A stretch of DNA of 64,000 nt from Marasmitruncus massiliensis (GTDB lineage Bacteria; Bacillota; Clostridia; Oscillospirales; Ruminococcaceae). Of the stretch, positions 17,164 to 25,744 are shown in pieces. Each line of letters begins with the position of its first letter. The stretch's first letter is position 1. Below the pieces are notes generated by a model. It searched no databases. It had not been told where the DNA came from and was given only the letters and a program-made list of their open reading frames with translations. The DNA lies in contig NZ_FYDE01000005.1 of NCBI RefSeq assembly GCF_900186535.1, positions 1,650,895 through 1,714,894 on the forward strand, given 5' to 3'. The position numbers and the translations under genes are program-made.

Positions 17164-18174
17164 ATGAATCAGAATAGAAGTACGCCGACGCGCAAAGACG
17201 TTGCACAGCTTGCCGGAGTATCAGAGACGATCGTTTCTTATGTGCTGAACAACAATCGGTATGTGGCACAGGAAAAGCGCATCCGGGTTTTGCAGGCGGT
17301 AAAGCAGTTGCATTATCACCCCAACACAGTTGCGCGTGCACTGAGGGGCAAAAAAAGCAATCATATTCTTTTTATTGCTGATAATATTTCCAACGAGCAT
17401 TTCGGAAAAATCGTAGAAGAGATGGATCGTATTGCCTACGACAAAGGCTATTTGATTTCGCTCTTAGCGGATCGCAACGACAGCGAATTTGTAGCGCAGG
17501 TAAACAGTCGTTTGGTAGACGGCATTGTAATAAGCTCCACAGGATTTGAAGAAAAGTATGTGATGGATCTTATCCAATCGGAAGTGCCGATGGTACTGCT
17601 GATGAACCGTGAATATAACATGGTTGGCAATAAAGCAAGCAGAATTTATACCGGATTACAGCAAGGCGTAAAGGAATGTGTAAAACTCCTTGTTGAAAAG
17701 GGACGCCGGAACATTTTATACATTGACAGGGTAAGTCAGCATCATCGGTACAGCACAACAGACGACCTGCGCTATAATGGGTTTTGCACACAGATGGCAG
17801 AGTACGGCCTGCCTGTTTCTTCCGAGAATGTTATTTCCGGTTACCGTTCCGAAGAAGAATTATATGTTGGCTTGCAGAATCGTATCCACAATGGACTAAA
17901 GGTTGACGGTATCGTTGGACGCAACGACAATCTGGCTTGTGTCGCAATGGCCGCCGTAATGGCATGTGGGCTTAAAGTGCCGCAGGATATTTCTATCATA
18001 GGGTTTGACAATTCCCGCATGAGTAATTATGTGAAGCCCACTCTCACGAGCATGGAAATTGATCGGACTGGGATCGCGCGGGCAATTATTACGATGCTGG
18101 ACGAAATGATTGCCGGGAATCCGCCGTCCGTACAAGCCTTTGACACAAAATTAATTGAGCGGGAAAGCACATAA
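17164..18174 (+). CDS. LacI-family transcriptional regulator
   Basis: A 336-residue regulator. The N-terminal HTH reads RKDVAQLAGVSETIVSYVLNN, with the hinge YHPNTVARALRGKK. A periplasmic-binding-protein-like effector domain follows, ending with DISIIGFDNSRMSNYVKPTLTSME, a standard LacI landmark. ATG 17164 follows GGGGAGG. The gene lies between the minus-strand aldolase operon and the first CUT1 importer, and both have the same operator. It most likely represses both, and the second CUT1 importer, until a sugar or sugar phosphate is bound. Confidence 0.93.
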   Translation: MNQNRSTPTRKDVAQLAGVSETIVSYVLNNNRYVAQEKRIRVLQAVKQLHYHPNTVARALRGKKSNHILFIADNISNEHFGKIVEEMDRIAYDKGYLISLLADRNDSEFVAQVNSRLVDGIVISSTGFEEKYVMDLIQSEVPMVLLMNREYNMVGNKASRIYTGLQQGVKECVKLLVEKGRRNILYIDRVSQHHRYSTTDDLRYNGFCTQMAEYGLPVSSENVISGYRSEEELYVGLQNRIHNGLKVDGIVGRNDNLACVAMAAVMACGLKVPQDISIIGFDNSRMSNYVKPTLTSMEIDRTGIARAIITMLDEMIAGNPPSVQAFDTKLIEREST

Positions 18175-18332
18175 GCAGCCGTTTTATTTTGAATATCATA
18201 AGATATACGGCATAAGCCGCGATAGAGTGTTTTATAAAAACGCTTTCTCTTACAAAAGCGATAAAAACAGGGCAATGCCCACAAAATACACTTAAGTTTA
18301 ATGGAAATTTTCACAAATGCGCTAAAACTCCA

Positions 18333-18361
18333 TTGACAGACGATTCCAGCATCGTTATAAT
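18333..18361 (+). promoter_or_regulatory. Consensus promoter of the first CUT1 operon
   Basis: TTGACA (18333-18338), 17 bases, TATAAT (18356-18361) is a perfect sigma-A promoter. The 350-base region 18175-18526 between the regulator and the binding-protein gene otherwise holds two operators and a weak A/T-rich hairpin near 18226-18246; I see no gene in it. Confidence 0.85.
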
Positions 18362-18367
18362 TTAGAG

Positions 18368-18385
18368 TATACACACGAGTTTATT
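18368..18385. promoter_or_regulatory. LacI-type operator (copy 2)
   Basis: TATACACACGAGTTTATT begins at the expected +1 of the promoter at 18333-18361. It matches the palindrome at 16986 in 15 of 18 positions. Confidence 0.75.
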
Positions 18386-18442
18386 GCTACTTTTCAGGAA
18401 ATTGCTTATTTTAAAACTGTAGTGGCGATTATTTGGAACGGA

Positions 18443-18460
18443 TATACACACGAGTTTATT
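18443..18460. promoter_or_regulatory. LacI-type operator (copy 3)
   Basis: The same 18 bases as copy 2, exactly 75 bases downstream. The spacing is about seven helical turns, which suits looping by a tetramer or paired dimers. Confidence 0.75.
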
Positions 18461-18526
18461 CGGCGTTCCGGTTTCAGAGCATCATTCGTCTTGACGATTG
18501 AAATTCATTAGATTATGGAGGAAACT

Positions 18527-19885
18527 ATGAAAAAGTTACTTGCTTTCGTTCTTGCAACAGTCCTGGCATTTAGCATGGCCGCTTGTGGCGGAAACAGTGC
18601 GGCGTCCACGTCCACCTCGACCGCATCGTCTACATCGGCTTCAACTGGTACAGAGGGTGCATCGGCAGCCGAGCAGGAAAATGTAACGCTTCGCTTTTAT
18701 AACTATGCGCTCTCTGAAACAGCAAAAGCTGACTGGTGGGAAAATACCATTAAAAACTTTGAGGCTGAAAACACTGGGATTGATATTGAAACAGTCACTG
18801 TTGACTATAACAGTATGATTTCTACTTTCACCAATGACCTCGCATCAGGCTTATCAGTGGATATGATCTATGGCGAAGTAAACTGGATTCCGGCACTTGT
18901 GGAAGGAGGGTTTATTCAGCGTCCGTCACAGGTAATTGATCCTGATTTTTACAACGGTTACTATGATTATGTTTTGAACCAATTCCAATATGATGGCGCT
19001 GTTTATGGTGTGCCTCATTACTACACCAATTCTGTTATTTTTGTAAATAAGGATTTGGTCGAAGCCGCCGGCCTTTCTATGGACCAATTTCCAACCACCC
19101 TTGATGGTTTAAAACAATGGATTGAACAGTTAAACGAATACTATAAGAATGATGACAGCATTTCAACCATATTTGGTCTGACAACTGCCGAGGTTCCGGC
19201 AACAGGCTCGAATATCAATGCGATCTATACTGCATTTGGCGGAACGCTTATCAATGAAGATGGAACGCTGGCGGATATAACTGCAGAACCCAACAAAACC
19301 GCAATGACCGAAACGCTTGACTTCTATAAATATCTGATCGGAAACGGTTACACGCAGGAAAATCAGAAGCTTAAGGATTACCGTGCAGCTTTTGGTGCAG
19401 GCAACGTGTGTATGTATGTTGACTCCTCATGGGGCTATGCACAGATTGGAGAAGTCGATCCCAACGCGGCAAACTTCACAGCCACAGCAGCGCTTCCCAC
19501 AAGTATGGGTACAAACGGAAAGGGTTCCTCGCTTGTTGAGTCTCACTGCTTCCTCATTGGCGCTGATCTGTCCGATGCACAAAAGAAAGCTGTAAACCTC
19601 TTCGTTCAGTATTGCACCAGAACCGACACAATGCAGGAATATCTCAATAAAATCGGGTTGGCCTTTGTTGCACACGAAGGTATGGCAGACTGCCAGATCT
19701 CTCCGATTCTTGATGGTGCTGTAAAGGGTGTTGATAACGTTGTTTATCAGCCGCAGATTGCCCCGATTATCAGCGTGCAGCAGCAGTTAGCTACCACTGT
19801 TCTGAATTATACAGTAAATGGTATGAGCGCAGACGATGCGATCGCGGATTATATCAAACAAGCGGATTATTATATCAACCAATAA
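18527..19885 (+). CDS. CUT1 ABC importer, substrate-binding lipoprotein
   Basis: An extracellular solute-binding protein of family 1, 452 residues. The lipoprotein signal peptide ends SMAAC with the lipidated Cys20, then a Ser/Thr-rich linker precedes the mature domain (VTLRFYNYALSETAKADWW). It delivers a sugar to the two permeases downstream. ATG 18527 follows GGAGG; an ATG 12 bases upstream contains the ribosome site itself. A strong hairpin separates it from the permease genes. CUT1 proteins often bind oligosaccharides or polyols; the ligand is not predictable here. Confidence 0.93.
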   Translation: MKKLLAFVLATVLAFSMAACGGNSAASTSTSTASSTSASTGTEGASAAEQENVTLRFYNYALSETAKADWWENTIKNFEAENTGIDIETVTVDYNSMISTFTNDLASGLSVDMIYGEVNWIPALVEGGFIQRPSQVIDPDFYNGYYDYVLNQFQYDGAVYGVPHYYTNSVIFVNKDLVEAAGLSMDQFPTTLDGLKQWIEQLNEYYKNDDSISTIFGLTTAEVPATGSNINAIYTAFGGTLINEDGTLADITAEPNKTAMTETLDFYKYLIGNGYTQENQKLKDYRAAFGAGNVCMYVDSSWGYAQIGEVDPNAANFTATAALPTSMGTNGKGSSLVESHCFLIGADLSDAQKKAVNLFVQYCTRTDTMQEYLNKIGLAFVAHEGMADCQISPILDGAVKGVDNVVYQPQIAPIISVQQQLATTVLNYTVNGMSADDAIADYIKQADYYINQ

Positions 19886-19906
19886 GCGCGGCTACTGATG
19901 ATCTCA

Positions 19907-19944
19907 AAGAAGGGTGGGTGAACATCACCCACCCTTCTTTTTTC
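19907..19944 (+). terminator. Intercistronic terminator-like hairpin
   Basis: A perfect 15-base stem, AAGAAGGGTGGGTGA (19907-19921) with TCACCCACCCTTCTT (19925-19939), then a T run. It lies between the binding-protein gene and the permease genes and should keep permease mRNA below binding-protein mRNA or protect the upstream 3' end. Confidence 0.8.
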
Positions 19945-19961
19945 GGGGAAGGGGACAGGCA

Positions 19962-20912
19962 ATGCATTCCAGTAAAACGAAAATTGCAGATACGCACAGG
20001 TTGGGATTTCTGAATCTGCATTCAAAAAAACAACAGGATATTTTATTTTGCGCAGTTTTATTGCTGCCGGCAATGATTCTCTGCGTTGCATTTATTATTA
20101 TTCCGATCATTGACTCTGTCATAATGAGCTTTACTACATACAAAATTGGAAATCTTACCAATAATCAACCCGGTGAATGGAATAACTTTGCAAATTATAT
20201 CAGATTGTGGAATTCCGGCAAGTTACAGTCCGCGACATCGATAACCGTTGCATTTGTAGGCATTACAGTTGCTCTGACTTTTGTGTTCAGCATGACATTG
20301 GCGCTGCTTTTAAACACAAAAATTGTCGGTGCACGTTTTCTGCGCAGCATTATGATGATTCCATGGGTAATCCCTACAGTAATTGCAGGTCTGCTTTGGT
20401 CATGGATTTACGCAAACCCCTATGGACTGCTGCAGTATCTTATCAGTATGTTCACTCATGGACAGGTGAATAATTTCGCTATTTTGAGCAATCAGGATAC
20501 GGCTTTATGGGGAATCATCGTTGCTGCCTTATGGAAACAGATTCCGCTGATGACGCTGCTATTGTTGTCGGGCATGCAAAGTATTCCAGATGATATTTTG
20601 GAAGCGGCTAAAATCGATGGTGCCGGTTATTTTACGCGGCTGATCCATATCCTGATTCCCTATATGCGCAGCGTAATAGCAGTTACCGTGTCCATGTGTA
20701 TCATTGAAAACTTTAAACAATACCCGCTGTTTGCAACGCTGACAAACGGAGGCCCTACCGGCGCAACAACTACGTTTGCCGTTCTTTCGTATGATGAAGC
20801 TTTCGTGAACTATAACTATGGGTCGGGTGCTGCCGTTACCACCGTGTGGCTGCTGCTCATGATTATTGTGGTGTTCATCTTCAATCGTATTTTTAAGAAA
20901 GACGACGCTTGA
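19962..20912 (+). CDS. CUT1 ABC importer permease (MalF-type)
   Basis: A 316-residue permease with six predicted membrane helices. The ATPase-contact loop is DDILEAAKIDGAGYFTRLIHILIP, the EAA motif. It pairs with the next gene. ATG 19962 follows GGGGAAGGGGA. No ATP-binding subunit is encoded in this operon, so a shared MsmK/MsiK-type ATPase elsewhere is expected. Confidence 0.92.
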   Translation: MHSSKTKIADTHRLGFLNLHSKKQQDILFCAVLLLPAMILCVAFIIIPIIDSVIMSFTTYKIGNLTNNQPGEWNNFANYIRLWNSGKLQSATSITVAFVGITVALTFVFSMTLALLLNTKIVGARFLRSIMMIPWVIPTVIAGLLWSWIYANPYGLLQYLISMFTHGQVNNFAILSNQDTALWGIIVAALWKQIPLMTLLLLSGMQSIPDDILEAAKIDGAGYFTRLIHILIPYMRSVIAVTVSMCIIENFKQYPLFATLTNGGPTGATTTFAVLSYDEAFVNYNYGSGAAVTTVWLLLMIIVVFIFNRIFKKDDA

Positions 20913-20928
20913 AGGAGAGGAATTAGCT

Positions 20929-21792
20929 ATGAATACAACGAATCGGCTTTTTGCAAAGCGAAAAGCATTGTGCTTCAGCGGTGAATTTCTAAAGTATTTA
21001 GCGATACTTTTCATTTTCTTATTTCTGCTTTTCCCGGTATACTGGATGGTTGTTACTTCTTTAAAGATAAACACAGAATCTTATCGTATGGTGCCCACCT
21101 TATGGCCGCAAAACGTTTCTTTTGAAGGCTATCTCACCCTGCTGAAGGATGGGAAATTCTTTGTCTACTATAAAAACAATCTGATAATTTCAGCCTTGGC
21201 TGCGGCGATTATTTGTTTTATTTCTGTTTTTGCGGGATATGCGCTCAGCCGTTTCCATTTCAAGTGGAACAAAATTTTATTTGCCGCATTTGCATTTGCA
21301 CAAATGATGCCTGTGATCAGCCGGTTGATTTCATTGTACACAATATTGCGAAAGCTGAACCTTACGGATACACATCTTGGCCTGGTTCTTGCCATCAGCG
21401 CAACGCAGGTGCCTTTTACGGTTTCTTTGATGGCGTCGTTTTTTGACGGAATACCAAGAGATCTGGAGGAGGCTGCGTCGGTAGATGGAAGCAAACGGCT
21501 GCAAACCTTATTCCGTATCATTATCCCCCTCGTCGTACCAGGCCTTTTGGCGGTAGGGGTTTATAGTTTCCTAATGACCTGGGATGATTATCTCCATGCA
21601 ATTACCCTCATTCGTTCCCCTGAATTGTGGACGTTATCTCAGGGGTTGAAACTCACCTATCTGGGCGAAGTGAGTGACTGGCAATTAATTAATTCTGCGT
21701 CCACATTAGGTACAGTCCCAATGATATTTGTCTTCTTCTTTTTCCAAAAATATATGATCAAAGGGCTTGTTTCAGGAGCGGTGAAAGGGTAA
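20929..21792 (+). CDS. CUT1 ABC importer permease (MalG-type)
   Basis: A 287-residue permease. The EAA loop reads RDLEEAASVDGSKRLQTLFRIIIP, and the C terminus (FFQKYMIKGLVSGAVKG) is typical of MalG-type subunits. ATG 20929 follows GAAGGAGAGG, 16 bases after the previous stop. It forms the membrane heterodimer with the preceding permease. Confidence 0.92.
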   Translation: MNTTNRLFAKRKALCFSGEFLKYLAILFIFLFLLFPVYWMVVTSLKINTESYRMVPTLWPQNVSFEGYLTLLKDGKFFVYYKNNLIISALAAAIICFISVFAGYALSRFHFKWNKILFAAFAFAQMMPVISRLISLYTILRKLNLTDTHLGLVLAISATQVPFTVSLMASFFDGIPRDLEEAASVDGSKRLQTLFRIIIPLVVPGLLAVGVYSFLMTWDDYLHAITLIRSPELWTLSQGLKLTYLGEVSDWQLINSASTLGTVPMIFVFFFFQKYMIKGLVSGAVKG

Positions 21793-21900
21793 AGGGTCTG
21801 CTGCGCCAGTGAATAAGGCAGATCGTTTCAATATGCATGGCATCCCAGCATATAGATGTTTTTGAATGGGTTGTACAAAAAGCTGAAAAGAGGATTGATT

Positions 21901-23247
21901 ATGAATAAGCTGCTCAAGATTGGATTTATGGTAACAGTATCCGGGCGTTGGCCTCGTGATTTGCCGGAAAAACGGCTGAAAGAATATGGTGAGTGGGTAA
22001 ATACACAGTTGGCGCATTCCAGTGTCCATAAATTCTCACGCTTAGTGAGTACAAAAGAAGACATGATGGAATGTATTGAGGACTTTAAAAAGAATGAAAT
22101 AGACGTAGTGATTCTGGTATACGGTGCTTTTACCGGCGATGATATTTGCTGCGGCATCGCGGATGCACTGAAATGCCCGATCATTTTGTGGGCGCCGAGA
22201 GAAGAAAAATGGGAGCGCCAGGACCGCCTGTATGCAAATGCATTGTGCAGCGCCACAATGAACGGCGCAAGTCTGATGCGTATTCATGCGCGGTATCATA
22301 TCGTATACGGCAATAAGGAAGAACCCCGTGTGGCAAAAGAGCTTAGCGATATGATCAGTGCTTATGCGGCTGCGAAAAATATGAATGGCCTTACCTTCGG
22401 CCTGTTTGGCTATCGTCCTACGGCGTTTTATAATTGCGCTTTTGATGAGGTCGTGATTCGGCGTACATTTGGCATCAACTTTGAAGAAACGGATCTCAAA
22501 GTCGTTTTTGATACCATGGCGGAATTGGACTGGTCAGATGTAGAAGCCGAGATGAAGAAAACAGCCGAAACGTGGGATACGGCAGCGCTTCCAGACGGCC
22601 ATCTGGAAAACCATGCACGACTTTACCTTGCGCTTAAAAAGCTGTATCCGATGCAGGGTTATGACTATGCCGTAATCAAGTGCTGGCCTGAAATGGGAAA
22701 CCTGCATACTACGCCGTGCGCGGTGCTCGGCCGTCTCGCGGATGAAGGCATAAACATCGGCTGCGAAGGCGATGTTGACGCAGGTCTGGCAGCCATCACA
22801 CAGAATATCCTGACGGGTCTGCCCACTTTCATAACAGATTTGATCAACATTGACGAAGAAAATAATACGGTTTCCTTTTGGCATTGTGGAAATGCGGCGC
22901 CCAGTCTGCACAATGCTGCCGACGGAGTCACTATGTGCAACCATCCTTTGGCTGGACAAGGCACTGCCTTCTGGTGCGCTTTGAAACCGGGCCCGGTTAC
23001 AGCAGCACGGTTTACCAATATAGACGGGCAGTATCGTCTGTTTGTTCTGCGCGGTATTGCGCAGCCGACAACCCGCAACACGCGCGGAGCCATGGTAAAC
23101 GTGAAGGTCAACACGCCTGTTATGGAATTAGTATCCAAAATTGCTGAAAATGGGATGAGCCATCATTACAGTGTGGTATGGCAGGATATTGCCGATCAAA
23201 TGACCGGCTTGGCAAAAGTACTGAATATTCCTGTAATTGAACTATAA
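21901..23247 (+). CDS. L-fucose/L-arabinose isomerase-family protein
   Basis: A 448-residue protein related to the FucI/AraA superfamily of aldose-ketose isomerases. Candidate metal and catalytic residues occur in CEGDVDAGLA, SFWHCGNAAPSLH and the C-terminal SHHYSVVWQD. It is shorter than FucI (about 590). ATG 21901 follows AGAGGA at about seven bases. As the last gene of the importer operon it probably turns the imported aldose into a ketose, which the kinase, aldolase and TIM-like protein of the co-regulated minus-strand operon would then process. The sugar is not identified. Some relatives act only as sugar-binding or uncharacterised enzymes. Confidence 0.82.
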   Translation: MNKLLKIGFMVTVSGRWPRDLPEKRLKEYGEWVNTQLAHSSVHKFSRLVSTKEDMMECIEDFKKNEIDVVILVYGAFTGDDICCGIADALKCPIILWAPREEKWERQDRLYANALCSATMNGASLMRIHARYHIVYGNKEEPRVAKELSDMISAYAAAKNMNGLTFGLFGYRPTAFYNCAFDEVVIRRTFGINFEETDLKVVFDTMAELDWSDVEAEMKKTAETWDTAALPDGHLENHARLYLALKKLYPMQGYDYAVIKCWPEMGNLHTTPCAVLGRLADEGINIGCEGDVDAGLAAITQNILTGLPTFITDLINIDEENNTVSFWHCGNAAPSLHNAADGVTMCNHPLAGQGTAFWCALKPGPVTAARFTNIDGQYRLFVLRGIAQPTTRNTRGAMVNVKVNTPVMELVSKIAENGMSHHYSVVWQDIADQMTGLAKVLNIPVIEL

Positions 23248-23279
23248 CAGCAGCTGATACATTTGCACTTCATTAATAA

Positions 23280-23342
23280 GCTCCCTTCTTATTGGACAGT
23301 GGAAAAAACAAAAACCACTGAAAAATGAGAAGGGAGCATTTT
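23280..23342. terminator. Bidirectional terminator between convergent genes
   Basis: GCTCCCTTCT (23280-23289) pairs with AGAAGGGAGC (23328-23337), with an inner CAGTGG/CCACTG stem. T runs follow on the plus side and the structure overlaps the stop of the minus-strand regulator. Confidence 0.65.
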
Positions 23343-25513
23343 TATATACCGCAATGCGAAGATTGCTTCTGCTCCTGCCGGTATTGGCCGGGCGTCACAC
23401 CTTCAGTGCTTTTAAATTTCCGCATAAAGTTTGTAAGGTCGTTGTATCCCGCTTTAGTTATAATCTCTTTAATGGGTAAATCGGTATCAATTAACTGCTG
23501 TTTAATATGACGGAACCTCAGCTGTGTGAGATAGGAAAGGAAAGGCCGCCCGGTTTCTTCTTTAAATACTTTGCTGATATAGGCATATGAAAGTCCAAAT
23601 TCTGTTGCAAACCGATCCAAAGAAAGATCATTTTCTTTAAAATGCTCCTGCATATAGTTGATAAGGGCATATTTAATGCTGACCTGCTGCTGCTTCTTGG
23701 TTTCATTTTCAACATCAACCAGCCTTTGCAGGATGGTGCAAAGATGCTCTTTCAAAGCCTTCGTTGTGTCCCAACTGGACAACTGTGATATCTCCGTGGC
23801 TGAAAGAGGCTGATTGATAGATGCTGCAACTTTTACAACCATATTGATAATATCAAATCTCAGGCACTTCTGAATAAGCATTGATTGTTCCATGTTTTCG
23901 ATTTTTTCCAAAACATGCAGTACAGAATGAATTGCTATTTCCGCATTACCGTTTTTGATGCTCTGCTCAATTAATGCCTGCTCCGCATACGGATATTGAT
24001 AGCTTTTCTCGTCATTATGTTCTGGTTTTTCGCCGTAGAGGAAGCAACCATTTGTCTGAGGATTTAATTTTTCGCTCACTGAAACAACCGCTTCCACATA
24101 GGAGTTATCAATTTTAAACGCTGAATGATGAATACGCCCGCATCCTATTGAAAAGTTATGCAGATAGAGAGGCGTCAACGCATCATAAATAAGTTCCAAA
24201 TAGCCAATGCGGTCTCCTTGCTCCCCGTTACAATTGATAATTGCCGCTATTCCGTTATTGTCCTGCAATTGTACCGGATAAAGTTGCGCACTTTCAAGTG
24301 CAGTATTTTTCAACTGCTCCATGATTTGTGCAAAAATAATGTCTGATATCGTTAGATCATAAAACATACAAAGAACAACAACAAAATCAGGATAAATAAA
24401 ATGCAGATCGGCACAGGTCAAATTATAGTTTAACGTTTGTGAATCGTCATTTTCAATCGTGCCGCGCAGCAGACGCCGAAGCACCATTTCCTGCATTAAA
24501 TTATTCCGGCTGCTCAATTCTGCGGAAATCATTGCGTTTTCCCTGTCGGCTTGTATCATACTGTTGTAATACGAGCGTACGAGAGACAGTGCCGTTAAAA
24601 CGCTCAAGATCAGCATGATGACAACCAGAATGGTCAGCGTGGCAGCATTGCCTGCATTGCTTTTGTAAAAAATAGTTCGCGGGATAAAAACAGCATAATT
24701 TACCCCAGTATTACTGGAAACGCTGCGAAGCAAAATATACCGTTCTCCATTTATATCCAGACTCATGACGCCAGCCTGCACGTTACTTTGCATCAGCTTT
24801 TGCATTTGCGTTTCGCTGTATAGATGGGAGGCACTGTTATAAATTGTATTACCGTTGTTATCCATCACAAAAACACAAGCGTTCATATTAGGAAAATACT
24901 GTTGAATCATTTTCTCTGCGTAAGACCTCGAAATTAAAAAGCAGACGGTACTGCGCGGGTTTTCGGCAATTTCGGGAACCGGATAAAAGATTGCCGCGCA
25001 GTACCTTGTGGAATTGGTGTCATTGCTGATACCAACTAATCGTTTCGACGCAACGCTGTTAAGGCTGAGGTATAAATCAGCCTGTCCCAGCTCAGGTTCA
25101 TAATCCTCGCTGACAATAAAGTCCTCGTAGGGAAAAAATTTTTGATTCGCATAAATGTTTTTCCCTCCGCGCAGATAAAAAAGCATGGAGACATCTGCTG
25201 GAAGATTACTTTCATAAGAACGCAGCAGACCAAAAATTTTTGTTGCCGTATATGTAGTAGGGTCAAAGCTTGCGGCATCCAACGAAACCAGCCGGTCATT
25301 TCCCGACATATGCAATGCCGTAGATTGCATCTTTGCACTGAACCAATCGATCTGGGCTCCGGCTTGTGTCAACTGCCCAAGCGCATCTTTTTGTGTAGAA
25401 GCGTAACGATTTGACACATCATTATATAATAACAGGATAGCCATGCACAGGATAGGAACAGAGAAAGCAATGAGATATCGCAAAAAATATTTTGCGCTTT
25501 TTTTGAATTTCAC
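23342..25513 (-). CDS. Membrane-anchored sensor/AraC-family regulator
   Basis: A one-component regulator of 723 residues. A helix near residues 10-30 and a second (LTILVVIMLILSVLTALSLV, near 290-310) enclose an extracellular Cache-like domain. A cytoplasmic linker then leads to a C-terminal AraC HTH pair with FGLSYAYISKVFKEETGRPF and the second helix-turn-helix ending GVTPGQYR. Such proteins in Firmicutes sense extracellular or binding-protein-presented sugar and activate CUT1 importers. It lies between two CUT1 operons and is divergent from the second. I chose GTG 25513 because AAAGGA lies nine bases upstream; the longest frame starts 69 bases earlier without a ribosome site. Confidence 0.9.
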   Translation of the reverse strand: MKFKKSAKYFLRYLIAFSVPILCMAILLLYNDVSNRYASTQKDALGQLTQAGAQIDWFSAKMQSTALHMSGNDRLVSLDAASFDPTTYTATKIFGLLRSYESNLPADVSMLFYLRGGKNIYANQKFFPYEDFIVSEDYEPELGQADLYLSLNSVASKRLVGISNDTNSTRYCAAIFYPVPEIAENPRSTVCFLISRSYAEKMIQQYFPNMNACVFVMDNNGNTIYNSASHLYSETQMQKLMQSNVQAGVMSLDINGERYILLRSVSSNTGVNYAVFIPRTIFYKSNAGNAATLTILVVIMLILSVLTALSLVRSYYNSMIQADRENAMISAELSSRNNLMQEMVLRRLLRGTIENDDSQTLNYNLTCADLHFIYPDFVVVLCMFYDLTISDIIFAQIMEQLKNTALESAQLYPVQLQDNNGIAAIINCNGEQGDRIGYLELIYDALTPLYLHNFSIGCGRIHHSAFKIDNSYVEAVVSVSEKLNPQTNGCFLYGEKPEHNDEKSYQYPYAEQALIEQSIKNGNAEIAIHSVLHVLEKIENMEQSMLIQKCLRFDIINMVVKVAASINQPLSATEISQLSSWDTTKALKEHLCTILQRLVDVENETKKQQQVSIKYALINYMQEHFKENDLSLDRFATEFGLSYAYISKVFKEETGRPFLSYLTQLRFRHIKQQLIDTDLPIKEIITKAGYNDLTNFMRKFKSTEGVTPGQYRQEQKQSSHCGI

Positions 25514-25688
25514 ATCCGTCGTTCCTTTCTGATTTGGAATATGCGGATTTCTTATGATATTGCACTTTTTACGATGGGGCAAAAATTAGCATTATTTTAG
25601 TCAAACCCTCAAAATCGCATATTGCACAGCTCGCAAAGGATATGCTACAGTTTGGTTGCAAAGGACGGCTACTTTACTTTGCAGCAGA

Positions 25689-25706
25689 AATACACACGAG
25701 TGTCTA
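25689..25706. promoter_or_regulatory. LacI-type operator (copy 4)
   Basis: AATACACACGAGTGTCTA matches the perfect palindrome at 16986 in 15 of 18 positions. It lies about 40 bases upstream of the second CUT1 binding-protein gene. I see no convincing consensus promoter next to it, which fits a need for an activator. Confidence 0.7.
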
Positions 25707-25744
25707 TGCCTATTATAATTTATTTTTTAGGAGGATTCAACAAA

